Positions 8,708 through 19,595 of a stretch of 55,643 nucleotides of DNA are shown piece by piece; the first letter of the stretch is position 1, and every line of letters begins with the position of its first letter. The stretch is taken from the NCBI GenBank assembly GCA_020890945.1, contig JAJHPK010000030.1:1-55643 (forward strand), given 5' to 3'. This stretch comes from Nitrosomonas sp. (GTDB taxonomy: Bacteria; Pseudomonadota; Gammaproteobacteria; Burkholderiales; Nitrosomonadaceae). The translations under genes were made by a program, and so were the position numbers. The notes below the pieces were generated by a model. It was given only the letters and a program-made list of their open reading frames with translations, had not been told where the DNA came from and made no database searches.

Positions 8708-10063
8708 ATGTTTGAGAAAATTCTGATCGCCAATCGTGGCGAAATTGCTTTACGGGTTCAACGTGCCTGTCGCACCATGGGTATCAAAACAGTTGCCGTA
8801 CATTCTACCGCTGATGCCGAGGCAAAATATGTGAAACTTGCCGACGAATCAGTCTGTATCGGCCCTCCTCCTGCAGCGCAGAGCTATCTCAATATTCCGG
8901 CTATTATTAGCGCTGCTGAAGTCACTGATTCTCAGGCGATTCATCCCGGTTACGGTTTTTTATCTGAAAATGCTGATTTTGCCGAACGCGTAGAAAAAAG
9001 TGGTTTTGTGTTTATCGGTCCACGCCCTGAAACGATCCGTTTGATGGGCGACAAAGTCAGCGCTAAAAATGCCATGAAAAAAGCGGGAGTGCCCTGTGTT
9101 CCTGGTTCAGATGGCGCATTACCCGAAGATATCGAAGAAATTCGGAAAATTGCAAAGCAAATCGGTTATCCGATTATCATTAAAGCATCGGGCGGCGGTG
9201 GCGGCCGCGGCATGCGAGTGGTACATACCGAAGCGGCTTTGTCGAATGCCGTAATCATGACCCGCAATGAAGCACAAGCCGCTTTTGGAAATCCAGTCGT
9301 GTACGCCGAAAAATTTCTGGAAAATCCTCGTCACATTGAATTTCAATTGTTAATCGATGAACACGGCAACGCGATTCATTTGGGCGAAAGAGACTGCTCT
9401 TTGCAACGCCGTCATCAGAAAATTTTGGAAGAAGCTCCTGCCCCAGGAATTAACGAAAAAATGCGCAACAAGATTGGCGAACGTTGTGCCGATGCGTGCC
9501 GTCGTATCAAGTACCGCGGCGTTGGCACTTTTGAATTTTTGTTTGAAAACGATGAATTTTATTTCATCGAAATGAATACTCGCTTGCAAGTCGAACACCC
9601 CATTACCGAAGCCATTACTGGCATTGATCTGGTACAAGCGCAAATCAGAGTTGCGGCGGGAGAAGTCCTGGCTGTTCGTCAAAAAGACGTGATCATCAAA
9701 GGCCATGCCATTGAATGTCGCATCAACGCTGAAGATCCTTATAAACTCACACCGTCAGCCGGACGTATCACGCAATATCATATTCCTGGTGGGCCAGGCG
9801 TGCGGTTTGATTCACATGCGTATCACAATTATATGGTGCCCCCTCATTATGACTCGATGATCGGCAAGGTTATCGCTTATGGCGACACACGCGAACAAGC
9901 CATTGCGCGCATGCGCATTGCTTTGACCGAAACTGTTATCGAAGGCATTAAAACGAACATTCCATTGCATTTGGATTTGCTTGCCGATGCTACCTTCTTG
10001 CGCGGCGGTGTATCCATTCATTACTTGGAACAAAAGCTTGCTTTGCATAACAAAAGCAGTTAA
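8708..10063 (+). CDS. accC: Acetyl-CoA carboxylase, biotin carboxylase subunit
   Basis: ATP-grasp enzyme that carboxylates the biotin on AccB using bicarbonate and ATP. The N-terminal fold starts [19 protein letters not shown]. The glycine-rich ATP loop is [11 protein letters not shown] near residue 160-170. The ATP-grasp core [22 protein letters not shown] lies near 288-309, and the C-terminal region has [19 protein letters not shown]. The 451-aa length matches the family. The start ATG is about 30 nt after accB, so they are co-transcribed. Confidence 0.98.
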   Translation: MFEKILIANRGEIALRVQRACRTMGIKTVAVHSTADAEAKYVKLADESVCIGPPPAAQSYLNIPAIISAAEVTDSQAIHPGYGFLSENADFAERVEKSGFVFIGPRPETIRLMGDKVSAKNAMKKAGVPCVPGSDGALPEDIEEIRKIAKQIGYPIIIKASGGGGGRGMRVVHTEAALSNAVIMTRNEAQAAFGNPVVYAEKFLENPRHIEFQLLIDEHGNAIHLGERDCSLQRRHQKILEEAPAPGINEKMRNKIGERCADACRRIKYRGVGTFEFLFENDEFYFIEMNTRLQVEHPITEAITGIDLVQAQIRVAAGEVLAVRQKDVIIKGHAIECRINAEDPYKLTPSAGRITQYHIPGGPGVRFDSHAYHNYMVPPHYDSMIGKVIAYGDTREQAIARMRIALTETVIEGIKTNIPLHLDLLADATFLRGGVSIHYLEQKLALHNKSS

Positions 10064-10097
10064 TCCATTTTTCATTATCGATATCTAAAAAATCGGT

Positions 10098-10994
10098 ATG
10101 GCTTGGATTTCACTGATTTTTAAGACCGATGCTGTCCATGCAGAATTGCTGAGTGAAGCGCTTATGGAACAAGGCGCTTTATCCGTCGATATTCATGATG
10201 CGGCTGCTAATTCGGACGACGAACAACCTCTTTTCGGTGAGCCTGGAAATCCTACCGGTGAAATTTGGCAAAATTCCGAAGTATCCGCATTATTTAATGA
10301 CAGCACTAATGTTTCTGACATCGTTGCGCATCTCACGCAATCCAACCTTATTAACATTCCACTCGATTATCGAATAGAAAAAATTGCGGATCAAGATTGG
10401 GTACGGCTGACACAATCGCAGTTCGCGCCGATTCAAATTTCAACTCGTATGTGGATTGTGCCAACTTGGCACACACCGCCCGATCCTCATGCCATCAATC
10501 TATTACTCGATCCTGGCTTGGCTTTTGGAACAGGCAGTCATCCTACCACGCAGCTTTGTCTGTGCTGGTTGGAGCAAAACTTACAAGCCGGCAATACTGT
10601 CATTGACTATGGTTGCGGTTCTGGAATTTTAGCTATTGCCGCGTTGAAACTTGGCGCTGCGCATGCAACCGGTATTGATATCGATGAACAAGCCATTACG
10701 GTTAGTCAAGAGAATGCCAAGCGTAATCAATGCAATCCGGCACAATACGTTTTTGCTACTTCACATCAACCATCGGAACCCGTCGATATCGTCATTGCAA
10801 ATATTCTCGCCAATCCACTGATGATTTTGGCACCGCTACTGGCATCGTTGGTCAAACAAGGCGGTCACATTGCATTATCGGGCATTCTACATGAACAAAC
10901 CGCAGAAGTAATCGATACCTATCAGTTATGGTTTGATATGAAATCCGTTCAGCAACAAGAAGATTGGGTGTTGTTAGTAGGCAGCAAAAGGTGA
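10098..10994 (+). CDS. prmA: Ribosomal protein L11 methyltransferase
   Basis: SAM-dependent enzyme that trimethylates ribosomal protein L11 at several amino groups. An N-terminal substrate-recognition domain (about 1-115) precedes a Rossmann methyltransferase domain. Signatures: DPGLAFGTGSHPTTQLCL, the SAM-binding motif VIDYGCGSGILAIAALKLGA and the motif IVIANILANPLMIL. The length of 298 aa is normal. It lies 34 bp after accC, the standard betaproteobacterial placement. Confidence 0.96.
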   Translation: MAWISLIFKTDAVHAELLSEALMEQGALSVDIHDAAANSDDEQPLFGEPGNPTGEIWQNSEVSALFNDSTNVSDIVAHLTQSNLINIPLDYRIEKIADQDWVRLTQSQFAPIQISTRMWIVPTWHTPPDPHAINLLLDPGLAFGTGSHPTTQLCLCWLEQNLQAGNTVIDYGCGSGILAIAALKLGAAHATGIDIDEQAITVSQENAKRNQCNPAQYVFATSHQPSEPVDIVIANILANPLMILAPLLASLVKQGGHIALSGILHEQTAEVIDTYQLWFDMKSVQQQEDWVLLVGSKR

Positions 10995-11045
10995 ATAATC
11001 TGCAATTTAATTTGCCTCTTTGAGTAAAAAAGATTATTCCTCGAC

Positions 11046-12101
11046 ATGGCTTTAGTAACTTTCTGCCCTAGTTGCAATACAGCTTTTCGCGTCAATGCAA
11101 CCCAGTTGCAAACGCATAATGGCGATGTTCGCTGCGGATCTTGCCAACTCATATTCAATGGCTTTTCAACACTGATCACCATTCATGAATCAGCCATCGT
11201 ATCGTCAAGTGCAGCGGCAGAAATCAACACTGAAATTGCAGCACCCACCTCTACCGCGTTACCGAATTTACCGGTATTACCAACACAACCCTCAGAATCA
11301 AGACTATCAGAGCAGTCACAATCCTTGCAGCAAGATTCTTTACCGTCGTTACAACCTCCTTTTCAACCACGGTTACAAGATGGGCTTGAAATAGATATTT
11401 CATTGGAAAAGCATTTGCAAATGGAACATCAGGCGCAAGCCTATTCATCTGCAACGATTGAGAATTCACAACAACAATCGGAATTGCCCATAGCAATTGA
11501 TTCAACATCACAAACCGTGTCGCAAGTTCCTTTGTCATCAGAGGATTCAGAAAATCAGCACTCGCTTAATGAATCTTTAGCCGACAATTTGTTGAGTGAC
11601 AACAAGCAACCCCTTCCTTATGGATGGCAAGTTTTTTTTGGATTTGCCAATACTATGTTAGTGCTGCTGCTGGCAATGCAAATAACCTACCACTATCGCA
11701 CCGAATTAACAATGCTTGCACCTGACAACAGACCAAGGCTAGAGCGTTATTGTCAAGTGCTGGGGTGTTCGATTCCCTATCCACAAAAAATTGAACAACT
11801 CGGTATTGAAACTTCAGATTTACAAAAAAACGAAACCCGTCAACCCGTCATTTCGACTTTAACCGCGGTGATTCGTAACCACGCTGCATTCCCGCAAGCC
11901 TTGCCCATATTGCAATTATCTCTGCTGAATGCCAAAGATCAGTTAACCGCGAGTCGCTTGTTTACCCCACAAGAATACTTATCAAACGAAAATCACGCCA
12001 AGCAATTTATCGAAGCGCACGATGATTTGGAAATTCACCTAGATTTCGATAGTACCCAGTTAGATGCCTTCGGCTATCGCCTGAGCTTGCTATACCTTTA
12101 A
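11046..12101 (+). CDS. Zinc-ribbon and DUF3426 domain membrane protein
   Basis: A 351-aa protein with an N-terminal MJ0042-type zinc ribbon, FCPSCNTAFRVN...VRCGSC (Cys pairs at about 8/11 and 29/32). A long Ser/Gln-rich disordered stretch (about 60-190) follows, then one transmembrane helix (GFANTMLVLLLAMQITYHY, about 201-219). The C-terminal domain resembles DUF3426 and would lie in the periplasm. Proteins of this architecture regularly follow prmA in betaproteobacteria; the function is not established. It may be co-transcribed with prmA (51-bp gap). Confidence 0.85.
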   Translation: MALVTFCPSCNTAFRVNATQLQTHNGDVRCGSCQLIFNGFSTLITIHESAIVSSSAAAEINTEIAAPTSTALPNLPVLPTQPSESRLSEQSQSLQQDSLPSLQPPFQPRLQDGLEIDISLEKHLQMEHQAQAYSSATIENSQQQSELPIAIDSTSQTVSQVPLSSEDSENQHSLNESLADNLLSDNKQPLPYGWQVFFGFANTMLVLLLAMQITYHYRTELTMLAPDNRPRLERYCQVLGCSIPYPQKIEQLGIETSDLQKNETRQPVISTLTAVIRNHAAFPQALPILQLSLLNAKDQLTASRLFTPQEYLSNENHAKQFIEAHDDLEIHLDFDSTQLDAFGYRLSLLYL

Positions 12102-12172
12102 TCGTTTCGCAGCGAATTCACTTGGCAGTTACGATATAATCCACTGTTAATTCTTTTATTTGTCTGCTTCTC

Positions 12173-15100
12173 ATGAATAATCCTTCACGCACACAATTAC
12201 TTGAAAATTTGTTCACCCAACGTATTCTGATTTTAGATGGCGCAATGGGAACAATGATTCAAACATTCAAGTTACAAGAAAATGACTTTCGCGGTGAACG
12301 TTTTGCCAACTTTTCCCATGATTTGCGTGGCAATAATGATTTGTTGACCATTACACAACCGCACATCATCCGCTCAATTCATACCGGTTATTTGGAAGCT
12401 GGGGCGGATATCATCGAAACGAATACATTCAATTCCAATGCAGCATCGATGGCTGATTACCATATGCAAGACCTGGTCTATGAGTTGAATTGCTCGGCCG
12501 CAAAGCTAGCACGCGAAGCAGCGCAGGAATACGAAGCCAAAACACCCGACAAACCGCGCTTTGTTGCCGGCGTGATCGGCCCCACCACAAAAACCGCGTC
12601 GATTTCACCCGATGTTAATGATCCCGGATTTCGTGGCATTACCTACGATCAATTAGTAAAAGACTATACCGAATCAATTCGCGGCTTAGTAGACGGTGGC
12701 GTTGATATTTTATTGGTGGAAACCATTTTTGATTCGCTCAATGCCAAAGCAGCGCTATTTGCGATTGACCAATTCTTTGAGGAACACAATATCCGTTTGC
12801 CGGTCATGATTTCTGTGACCATTACCGATGCTTCAGGACGAACGCTATCCGGACAAACACCGGAAGCATTTTGGAATTCTGTCAGCCATACCCGACCATT
12901 GTCGGTCGGCATCAACTGTGCTTTAGGCGCTGAATTAATGCGCCCGTATGTCGAGGAATTAGCCAAAGTCGCAAATGTTTATACCAGCGTCCATCCGAAT
13001 GCAGGCTTACCTAATCCACTTTCGGAAACCGGCTATGATGAATCACCCGAGTATACCGCAGGACAAATCAAAAGCTTTGCCGAAGCGGGGTACGTCAATA
13101 TTGTCGGCGGCTGTTGTGGTACTACCCCGGCACATATCAAAGCCATTGCTGAAGCTGTCAGTCAGATTTCGCCACGAAAAATACCTGATATCCCTAAAAA
13201 ACTCCGTTTGTCAGGATTAGAGCCACTCAACATTGGTGACGATTCGTTGTTCGTGAATGTCGGCGAACGTACCAACGTAACCGGTTCACGTGCGTTTGCG
13301 CGATTAATTTTGAACGATGACTATGACGAAGCTTTGAATGTTGCACGTAGCCAGGTAGAAAACGGTGCGCAGATTATCGATATCAACATGGATGAAGCGA
13401 TGCTGGATTCGCAAAAAGCCATGGTAACGTTTCTGAATTTGCTTGCGGCAGAACCGGATATTTGCAAAGTTCCGATCATGCTAGATTCCAGTAAATGGTC
13501 AGTCATCGAGGCTGGATTGAAATGCATCCAAGGCAAGCCAGTCATTAACTCAATCAGCATGAAAGAAGGCGAAGCAGATTTTATTCATCACGCCAAGCTG
13601 GCACGGCGTTATGGCGCCGCAGTGATTGTTATGGCTTTCGACGAAAAAGGTCAGGCTGATACGTTGCAACGCAAAATCGATATTTGCACACGTAGTTATC
13701 ATTTATTGGTCAGTATTGGATTTCCACCGGAAGATATCATTTTTGACCCCAACATTTTTGCCATTGCCACTGGTATTGAAGAACACAATAACTACGGCGT
13801 TGACTTCATAGAGGCCGTACGTTTAATTAAACAAACGCTTCCCTATGCCAAAGTTAGCGGCGGCGTTTCCAATGTATCTTTTTCTTTTCGCGGCAATGAA
13901 CCTATTCGCGAAGCCATTCATACGGCTTTTTTGTATCACGCAATCAAAGCTGGCATGACGATGGGCATTGTCAATGCCGGGCAATTGGGTGTTTATTCGG
14001 ATATCCCTGCCGAATTACTGCAGAAAGTTGAAGATGTCATTTTGAATCGAAAACCTGAAGCTACCGAGTCTTTGGTCGAGTTCGCGGAAAATTTCAAGGG
14101 ACTGAAAAAGGAACAAATCGAAGATTTATCCTGGCGTGAGCAACCGTTACAACAACGTCTAACACATGCTTTGGTCAATGGAATTTCGACGTATATCGTC
14201 GAAGATACCGAAGCGGCGCGGTTAGAAATAGACAAACAAGGCGGCCGCCCGATTCAAGTCATTGAAGGTCCTTTGATGGAAGGCATGGGGGTAGTCGGTG
14301 ACTTATTTGGCGCTGGTAAAATGTTTCTACCACAAGTTGTTAAGTCAGCACGTGTTATGAAACAAGCGGTTGCACACTTATTGCCTTTTATCGAAGCCGA
14401 GAAAAAATTGTTGGGTGACAACAAACCAAAGGGAAAAATTGTCATTGCAACCGTCAAAGGAGATGTGCACGATATTGGTAAAAATATCGTAACCGTGGTA
14501 CTGCAATGCAATAACTACGAAGTGATCAACATGGGCGTGATGGTGCCCAGCGCGCAGATCCTCGATATGGCAAAACGTGAAAATGCCGATATCATCGGTC
14601 TTTCGGGATTGATTACACCTTCTTTGGAAGAAATGGCGCATGTCGCCAAGGAAATGCAGCGTGAAGGCTTTACCATTCCGTTACTAATTGGCGGCGCCAC
14701 AACTTCCCGCGTACATACCGCTGTTAAAATTGCGCCTCATTATGAAGGCCCGACCGTATGGGTACCCGATGCCAGCCGCGCAGTCGGCGTATGCAGCAAT
14801 TTGCTATCACAAGATTTGCGTTCCAAATATGTGGAAGAAATCAAAGAAGAATATGAAAAAGTTCGCACCCAGCACAAAAATAAAAAAGGCCCATCCAAAC
14901 TACTGACGCTCACCGAAGCGCGTTCGAATCCATTTAAAACGGATTGGAAAAACTATCGACCATATGCGCCAGATTTTCTAGGCATACGCACACTGAACAA
15001 TTATCCGTTGGAAAAAATTGTGCCCTATGTTGATTGGACACCATTTTTCCAAGCCTGGGAATTAGTCGGACGCTACCCCAACATCTTAGAAGATGAAATC

Positions 15101-15883
15101 GTCGGTGAGACTGCTAGTCAGCTTTTTCACGACGCTCAAACGATGTTGAAGAAAATCATCGAGCAAAAATGGCTCAGCGCAAATGCGGTGATTGGAATAT
15201 TTCCCGCCAATGCTGTCGGCGATGACATTGAAATCTACACGGATTCGTCACGCAACAAATTGGCCATGACCTATCACTGTTTACGCCAGCAAGATCAAAA
15301 ACCATCCGGAAAACCAAACCGCTGCTTGGCTGATTATATTGCTCCGAAAGAAACCGGCATTGAAGATTACATTGGTATGTTCGCGGTTGCAGCAGGATTC
15401 GGCATTGATGAACGTATCAAAGCCTTTGAAGCGCAAAATGATGATTACAGCGCGATTGTACTCAAAGCCTTAGCGGATCGGTTGGCGGAAGGATTCGCCG
15501 AACACATGCACGCACGGATACGGCGTGAATTCTGGGGCTATGCCAAAAATGAAAATCTCACCAATGATCAATTGATCGATGAACAATACCTCGGTATTCG
15601 CCCAGCCCCGGGCTACCCTGCTTGTCCCGATCATACTGAAAAAGGCGAGTTATTCAGAGTGCTCAATGCAACGGAAAACGCTGGCATCGTTATTACCGAA
15701 TCATTCGCGATGGTACCGACGGCTGCAGTATCGGGATTCTATTTTGCACATCCTGAATCGAGTTTCTTCGCTGTTGGAAAAATTGGTAAGGATCAAGTTG
15801 AAGACTATGCGCAGCGTAAAGGCTGGACACTCGAGTTTGCCGAGCAATGGCTAGCGCCTGTGCTGGCTTATGAAAGACAGTGA
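12173..15883 (+). CDS. metH: Cobalamin-dependent methionine synthase
   Basis: Transfers a methyl group from 5-methyltetrahydrofolate to homocysteine through protein-bound methylcobalamin. All four modules are visible in 1236 aa. The homocysteine domain has zinc cysteines in GINCALG and [13 protein letters not shown]. The folate domain starts at [16 protein letters not shown] (about 355). The B12 domain contains the lower-ligand motif [10 protein letters not shown] (about 765-775). The C-terminal reactivation domain has the SAM motif [23 protein letters not shown]-like -10 occurs at 12135-12140, but no B12 riboswitch is seen upstream. It depends on cobalamin, which the operon at 46213-52193 could supply. 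Confidence 0.98.
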   Translation: MNNPSRTQLLENLFTQRILILDGAMGTMIQTFKLQENDFRGERFANFSHDLRGNNDLLTITQPHIIRSIHTGYLEAGADIIETNTFNSNAASMADYHMQDLVYELNCSAAKLAREAAQEYEAKTPDKPRFVAGVIGPTTKTASISPDVNDPGFRGITYDQLVKDYTESIRGLVDGGVDILLVETIFDSLNAKAALFAIDQFFEEHNIRLPVMISVTITDASGRTLSGQTPEAFWNSVSHTRPLSVGINCALGAELMRPYVEELAKVANVYTSVHPNAGLPNPLSETGYDESPEYTAGQIKSFAEAGYVNIVGGCCGTTPAHIKAIAEAVSQISPRKIPDIPKKLRLSGLEPLNIGDDSLFVNVGERTNVTGSRAFARLILNDDYDEALNVARSQVENGAQIIDINMDEAMLDSQKAMVTFLNLLAAEPDICKVPIMLDSSKWSVIEAGLKCIQGKPVINSISMKEGEADFIHHAKLARRYGAAVIVMAFDEKGQADTLQRKIDICTRSYHLLVSIGFPPEDIIFDPNIFAIATGIEEHNNYGVDFIEAVRLIKQTLPYAKVSGGVSNVSFSFRGNEPIREAIHTAFLYHAIKAGMTMGIVNAGQLGVYSDIPAELLQKVEDVILNRKPEATESLVEFAENFKGLKKEQIEDLSWREQPLQQRLTHALVNGISTYIVEDTEAARLEIDKQGGRPIQVIEGPLMEGMGVVGDLFGAGKMFLPQVVKSARVMKQAVAHLLPFIEAEKKLLGDNKPKGKIVIATVKGDVHDIGKNIVTVVLQCNNYEVINMGVMVPSAQILDMAKRENADIIGLSGLITPSLEEMAHVAKEMQREGFTIPLLIGGATTSRVHTAVKIAPHYEGPTVWVPDASRAVGVCSNLLSQDLRSKYVEEIKEEYEKVRTQHKNKKGPSKLLTLTEARSNPFKTDWKNYRPYAPDFLGIRTLNNYPLEKIVPYVDWTPFFQAWELVGRYPNILEDEIVGETASQLFHDAQTMLKKIIEQKWLSANAVIGIFPANAVGDDIEIYTDSSRNKLAMTYHCLRQQDQKPSGKPNRCLADYIAPKETGIEDYIGMFAVAAGFGIDERIKAFEAQNDDYSAIVLKALADRLAEGFAEHMHARIRREFWGYAKNENLTNDQLIDEQYLGIRPAPGYPACPDHTEKGELFRVLNATENAGIVITESFAMVPTAAVSGFYFAHPESSFFAVGKIGKDQVEDYAQRKGWTLEFAEQWLAPVLAYERQ

Positions 15884-15895
15884 CCGACTATTCAT

Positions 15896-16975
15896 ATGCC
15901 ACAACTGAGATGGCGCAATGGATTTCTGGTCATTGGATTGGCAATGATATTTCTTTCTGGCTGCAAAACGAGCGGTAACGCGACGCTAATACCATCTAGC
16001 GATGAAGAAAAACAACATTTTTTAACCATTGCACAGACCATTAAAGCCAAATACGATCAACACATCGATAAACTACCAACATATCTAGCCAGCCATTATG
16101 CTGCCAGGATCTATCGTATCAGTGGCGATACTTCTTATTTAAAATACAATCTGCGCGATTTGCAAGCAATGCTCCAAGAAACGGAAGCACTGCTGCAAAC
16201 CGCCAAAGATCATAACGAAGCGCAATACTCACAAGCGCAACTCAAAAAATGGCCATCACAAACCCTTTTCGCGCTACGCTGTCGAACACTTACCATTGCC
16301 CCGGAGTTTTTTTATTACTGGAATAGCCTAGCATTACTCAGACGCACTCTGGAATATCGTGTCAGCTCGCCGTCTTTCGATCAATTAAAACAACATGTGT
16401 TGGCACATGATTACACGGATTATTTCAACAATCCTGAAATGATCAAAGCGTGGGCAGCGCAACTGGCCAATGTGATAGTTTGGCTCAAACAACTGGGGGG
16501 TAAAGATTATTCCGCATTGTTTATTCATACGTTGCAACAAACGTACCCGGATAACGAAGATCCATTACTCAGTAATAAGCAATTTGAAAATAAAATTTAT
16601 GGCTTGACACACTTGGTGTTGGCACAAAGTCAATATTACCAATACCCACTCAATCGTTCCGAATTTCCATGGATTTTCGATTATTTTGACAAAAATATCG
16701 ATACCATTCTCAAGCGCGCCAAAGCCGATGTTGTCGCGGAAGTCGGCATTGCTTATTTACTAACGCAACAAACCCAACATACTTCTCTAAAAAAAGCACA
16801 ACACCATATCGCCAGCAGTTTCGATTCGACACTTCACATGATCCCTAGCCCACGCGGTAAACTTGCTATCGCATCCGGCGCACATCGCAATATTTTATCG
16901 ATTATATTGCTGATGGCTCCAACCCAATGGTATCCGGGGCCGTGGTTGACTGTTTCGGGTGAGCCTGTTCATTAA
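15896..16975 (+). CDS. Lipoprotein, possibly DUF3541 family
   Basis: A 359-aa protein with a signal peptide and lipobox (GLAMIFLSGC; Cys about 23), so probably a lipid-anchored envelope protein. The mature part is mostly helical, rich in Gln, His, Tyr and Leu, with no catalytic motif that I recognise. Segments such as HIDKLPTYLASHYAARIYRISGD resemble DUF3541 proteins, but that family call is from memory and tentative. It begins 12 bp after metH and could be co-transcribed with it, yet no link to methionine or B12 is evident. Confidence 0.6.
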   Translation: MPQLRWRNGFLVIGLAMIFLSGCKTSGNATLIPSSDEEKQHFLTIAQTIKAKYDQHIDKLPTYLASHYAARIYRISGDTSYLKYNLRDLQAMLQETEALLQTAKDHNEAQYSQAQLKKWPSQTLFALRCRTLTIAPEFFYYWNSLALLRRTLEYRVSSPSFDQLKQHVLAHDYTDYFNNPEMIKAWAAQLANVIVWLKQLGGKDYSALFIHTLQQTYPDNEDPLLSNKQFENKIYGLTHLVLAQSQYYQYPLNRSEFPWIFDYFDKNIDTILKRAKADVVAEVGIAYLLTQQTQHTSLKKAQHHIASSFDSTLHMIPSPRGKLAIASGAHRNILSIILLMAPTQWYPGPWLTVSGEPVH

Positions 16976-16980
16976 TTTAT

Positions 16981-17191
16981 AAAGAAATTCTCTGTCGGGT
17001 TAAGGTCACATTCTTGAGAAATTACGCCTATCTCCTAGGACCAAAATCACAGGTTGTCCTTATATCTTTTTTCAAAGAACTCTGAAAAAATGACAGTGGA
17101 GCATGATTTAACTGTTTATTTGTATTAACAATTATGCAATCGTTATGTCACAAATACTTTCTTCTCTATCTATTTTCTAGGAGTTTTTAAT
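16981..17191 (+). repeat. Duplicated upstream region, copy 1 (paired with 19386-19595)
   Basis: This roughly 210-bp block before the first FG-GAP gene is closely similar to that before the second. Shared stretches include AATTATGCAATCGTTATGTC and TGACAGTGGAGCATGATTTA. Conservation of the whole non-coding block suggests a shared promoter and leader copied with the gene. Confidence 0.8.
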
Positions 17192-19153
17192 ATGACACAA
17201 GTTTTTGATTTAGCCACACTCAATGGTAGCAATGGGTTTAGAATGGGCGGTTGGGGTGTTAGTAATGCAGGGGATGTGAACGGTGATGGTTATGATGATA
17301 TTGTCACTGTCGATTTGAGAGACTTGTATTCTGGCGCAAGTTATGCTTCAAGTTATGTAATATTTGGTAAAAATACACCATTTAGCGCATCATTTGATCT
17401 ATCGACACTCAATGGCAATAACGGTTTTCAATTAATTCAAGATCTTTATTCATTAGATTGGACTACGACAGCCGGGGATTTTAATGGCGATGGTTTCGAT
17501 GATTTGCTCGTTGGTGGAGTCAATTCTTATTCTTCACCGGTTGAAGCTGCCATTCTTTTTGGTAAAAGGACGGGGTTCAGTGGCACTGAACAATTAAGCA
17601 CGGTTTTACAGGACAAAAATGCCGGTATCAGTATTGTCGGTCTAGGGGGAGCGACCAATTATAGAATATCTGTGAGTAGTGCAGGCGATATCAATGGTGA
17701 CCATATTGACGATATTATCGTAAGTAATGGTCCGAGTGGTTATCGAGATAGCTACGTCGTATTTGGTAAAAATAGCTTTGCCAGTAACAGTATTAATGTC
17801 CAAACACTGAATGGTACGGATGGATTTCATTTGCATGGCGTCGATGGCATTAACGGACCAGATAATTTTGGCTCTTCACTCAGTGGTGCTGGCGATGTCA
17901 ACGGTGATGGTTATGATGACTTGATTATTGGTGCACCATATCGCGGTAACAACCCAACAAATGGTGGATCTAGTTATATCGTATTCGGTAAAGCCTCTGG
18001 ATTCAGTGCGGATTTGGAAATGACCTCACTCGATGGTACCAATGGTTTTCGCTTAGATGGCATCGCTAAGCATGATTTAGCAGGCAGAGCCGTCAGCAGT
18101 GCGGGAGATGTGAATGGTGACGGCTTTGCAGATGTGGTGATTGGCGCACTTCATGCTAATGATTACTCAGGCTCCAGTTATGTCGTGTTTGGCAAAGCCT
18201 CTGGGTTTGATGCGGTGGTAAATTTAGCCGACTTAAATGGCACCAATGGTTTTGCCATGAATGGCAAATCGAACGGGCGTAACGGGGAGTTATTAGGTAG
18301 TTCAGTCAGTAACGCAGGCGATGTCAATGGCGATGGTTTTGACGACATACTGATCGGTGCTGGAAGAACGGAATATAATGCCACATATTATGCTGGTTCT
18401 GTTTATGTCATTTTCGGCAAAGCGACCGGTTTTGGTGCCACACTGGATTTGGCTAATTTGTCCAGTGATGCCGGGTTCCGTATCGATGGATCATCTGAAA
18501 ATATGTTAGGATATTTCGTCCATAGCGTCAGTAGCGCAGGGGATATCAATAACGATGGTTTTGATGACTTGATGGTGGCTAATTCAAGGTCCGATCATTC
18601 CAGCTATGTGATTTTTGGACGCAGTGATTTCTTCTCGAATCCAGAAAAAGTCATTAAAGGCACCAATAAAAGCGATATGCTCGTGGGCACTAAAGCAGCC
18701 GAACGTTTTGAAGCAGGTAATGGCAACGATACCCTTATCGGAAAAGGCGGAGCCGATATTTATCACGCGGGCTTGGGCAACGATTACATCCGTATCCACG
18801 ATTTGAATTTCAATCTGGTCGATGGCGGAGAGGGTAACGGCGATACATTAGCGATAGCCGCGGTAGATGCGAATCTGGATTTGGCCAAATTTTCTGGGAA
18901 AATCATGGGAATTGAAAAGATCTATTTGTATGGCCCATCCGGAAGCGATAGCGGCGTGACGCTCAATGCAAATCAGTTAAAAGCACTATCCGATACTACT
19001 AATAAACTGATCGTCAATGGCAATCACGGCGATTATGTGCACATTACCGATGATGGATGGCAAGATAAAGGAATTTACAATGGTTTTCATACCTATACCA
19101 ACGCCGATACTCAATTGGTAGTAGGCGTCAATGTCATGGTAGATTTCGTTTAG
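17192..19153 (+). CDS. FG-GAP repeat beta-propeller protein with RTX-like C-terminus, copy 1
   Basis: A 653-aa protein with no N-terminal signal peptide. Seven FG-GAP units of the form AGDVNGDGYDD(L/I)IIGAP are visible, each followed by (V/I)FGKASGF and a LNGTNGF strand, predicting a seven-bladed integrin-alpha-like propeller with calcium sites. After about residue 490 come RTX-like glycine-aspartate turns (GNGNDTLIGKGGAD, GLGNDYI) and a C-terminal domain. This layout is typical of type I secreted surface or extracellular proteins, so export by an ABC system encoded elsewhere is likely. The start has GGAG upstream (TAGGAGTTTTTAAT-ATG). Ligand and role unknown. Tandem paralogue of the next gene. 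Confidence 0.85.
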   Translation: MTQVFDLATLNGSNGFRMGGWGVSNAGDVNGDGYDDIVTVDLRDLYSGASYASSYVIFGKNTPFSASFDLSTLNGNNGFQLIQDLYSLDWTTTAGDFNGDGFDDLLVGGVNSYSSPVEAAILFGKRTGFSGTEQLSTVLQDKNAGISIVGLGGATNYRISVSSAGDINGDHIDDIIVSNGPSGYRDSYVVFGKNSFASNSINVQTLNGTDGFHLHGVDGINGPDNFGSSLSGAGDVNGDGYDDLIIGAPYRGNNPTNGGSSYIVFGKASGFSADLEMTSLDGTNGFRLDGIAKHDLAGRAVSSAGDVNGDGFADVVIGALHANDYSGSSYVVFGKASGFDAVVNLADLNGTNGFAMNGKSNGRNGELLGSSVSNAGDVNGDGFDDILIGAGRTEYNATYYAGSVYVIFGKATGFGATLDLANLSSDAGFRIDGSSENMLGYFVHSVSSAGDINNDGFDDLMVANSRSDHSSYVIFGRSDFFSNPEKVIKGTNKSDMLVGTKAAERFEAGNGNDTLIGKGGADIYHAGLGNDYIRIHDLNFNLVDGGEGNGDTLAIAAVDANLDLAKFSGKIMGIEKIYLYGPSGSDSGVTLNANQLKALSDTTNKLIVNGNHGDYVHITDDGWQDKGIYNGFHTYTNADTQLVVGVNVMVDFV

Positions 19154-19183
19154 AATTATTCTATGGTGGGCAGTACGCTGACA
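18911..19183 (+). repeat. 273-bp identical block, copy 1 (paired with 21336-21608)
   Basis: The last 243 bp of the coding region and 30 bp after the stop are identical, base by base as read, to 21336-21608. The two sequences diverge abruptly after CGCTGACA. This is a recent duplication or gene-conversion tract. Confidence 0.9.
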
Positions 19184-19385
19184 CCCTGTCAAGGGTAATT
19201 GCAATCTGACCCACTTATGATGTAAAAACGGCAATCTAAAATTAACCCATCCTGATGCTTATCATTGCTGAACCTGTTCCACAATGGGAACTATCCCTGC
19301 CGATTTCTTTCCTTTTAATCGGTAGTGTTGCACTGATATGTGCGATTTTACTTGACCAGATCACTCTTAACTAATCCGGTTGCTT
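19184..19385. other. Intergenic insertion, possible IS21-like end remnant and a 39-aa ORF
   Basis: Sequence unique to the first copy starts exactly where the duplicate diverges, with the small inverted repeat ACCCT-GTCA-AGGGT. It then has two related motifs, GCAATCTGACCCAC and GCAATCT...TTAACCCATC, reminiscent of the multiple terminal repeats of IS21-type elements; no transposase is present. A plus-strand ORF at 19255-19374 encodes 39 aa with a hydrophobic helix (ISFLLIGSVALICAILL) but lacks a convincing Shine-Dalgarno. Both readings are tentative. Confidence 0.3.
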
Positions 19386-19595
19386 AAAGAAATTCCCTAG
19401 CGATTTAAGTGACATTCTCGAGAAATTACGTCTAAATCATAGGACCAAAATCACAGGTTGTCCCTATATCTTTTTTGAAAGAATTCTGAAAGAATGACAG
19501 TGGAGCATGATTTAACTGTTTATTTGTATTAACAATTATGCAATCGTTATGTCATAAATATTTTCTTTTCTGGCTTTTTTTCTGGGAGTTTTATC
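19386..19595 (+). repeat. Duplicated upstream region, copy 2
   Basis: Partner of 16981-17191. Most of the 100 bp nearest the gene is identical, including the stretch from TGACAGTGGAGC to CGTTATGTCA, while the outer part has scattered changes. It ends with GGGAG before the ATG. Confidence 0.8.

Noticed and set aside
9350-9706. 118-aa minus-strand ORF inside accC
   Set aside because: Shadow of the conserved ATP-grasp coding region.
12102-12172. Cobalamin riboswitch before metH
   Set aside because: The 71-bp gap is too short and has no B12 box.
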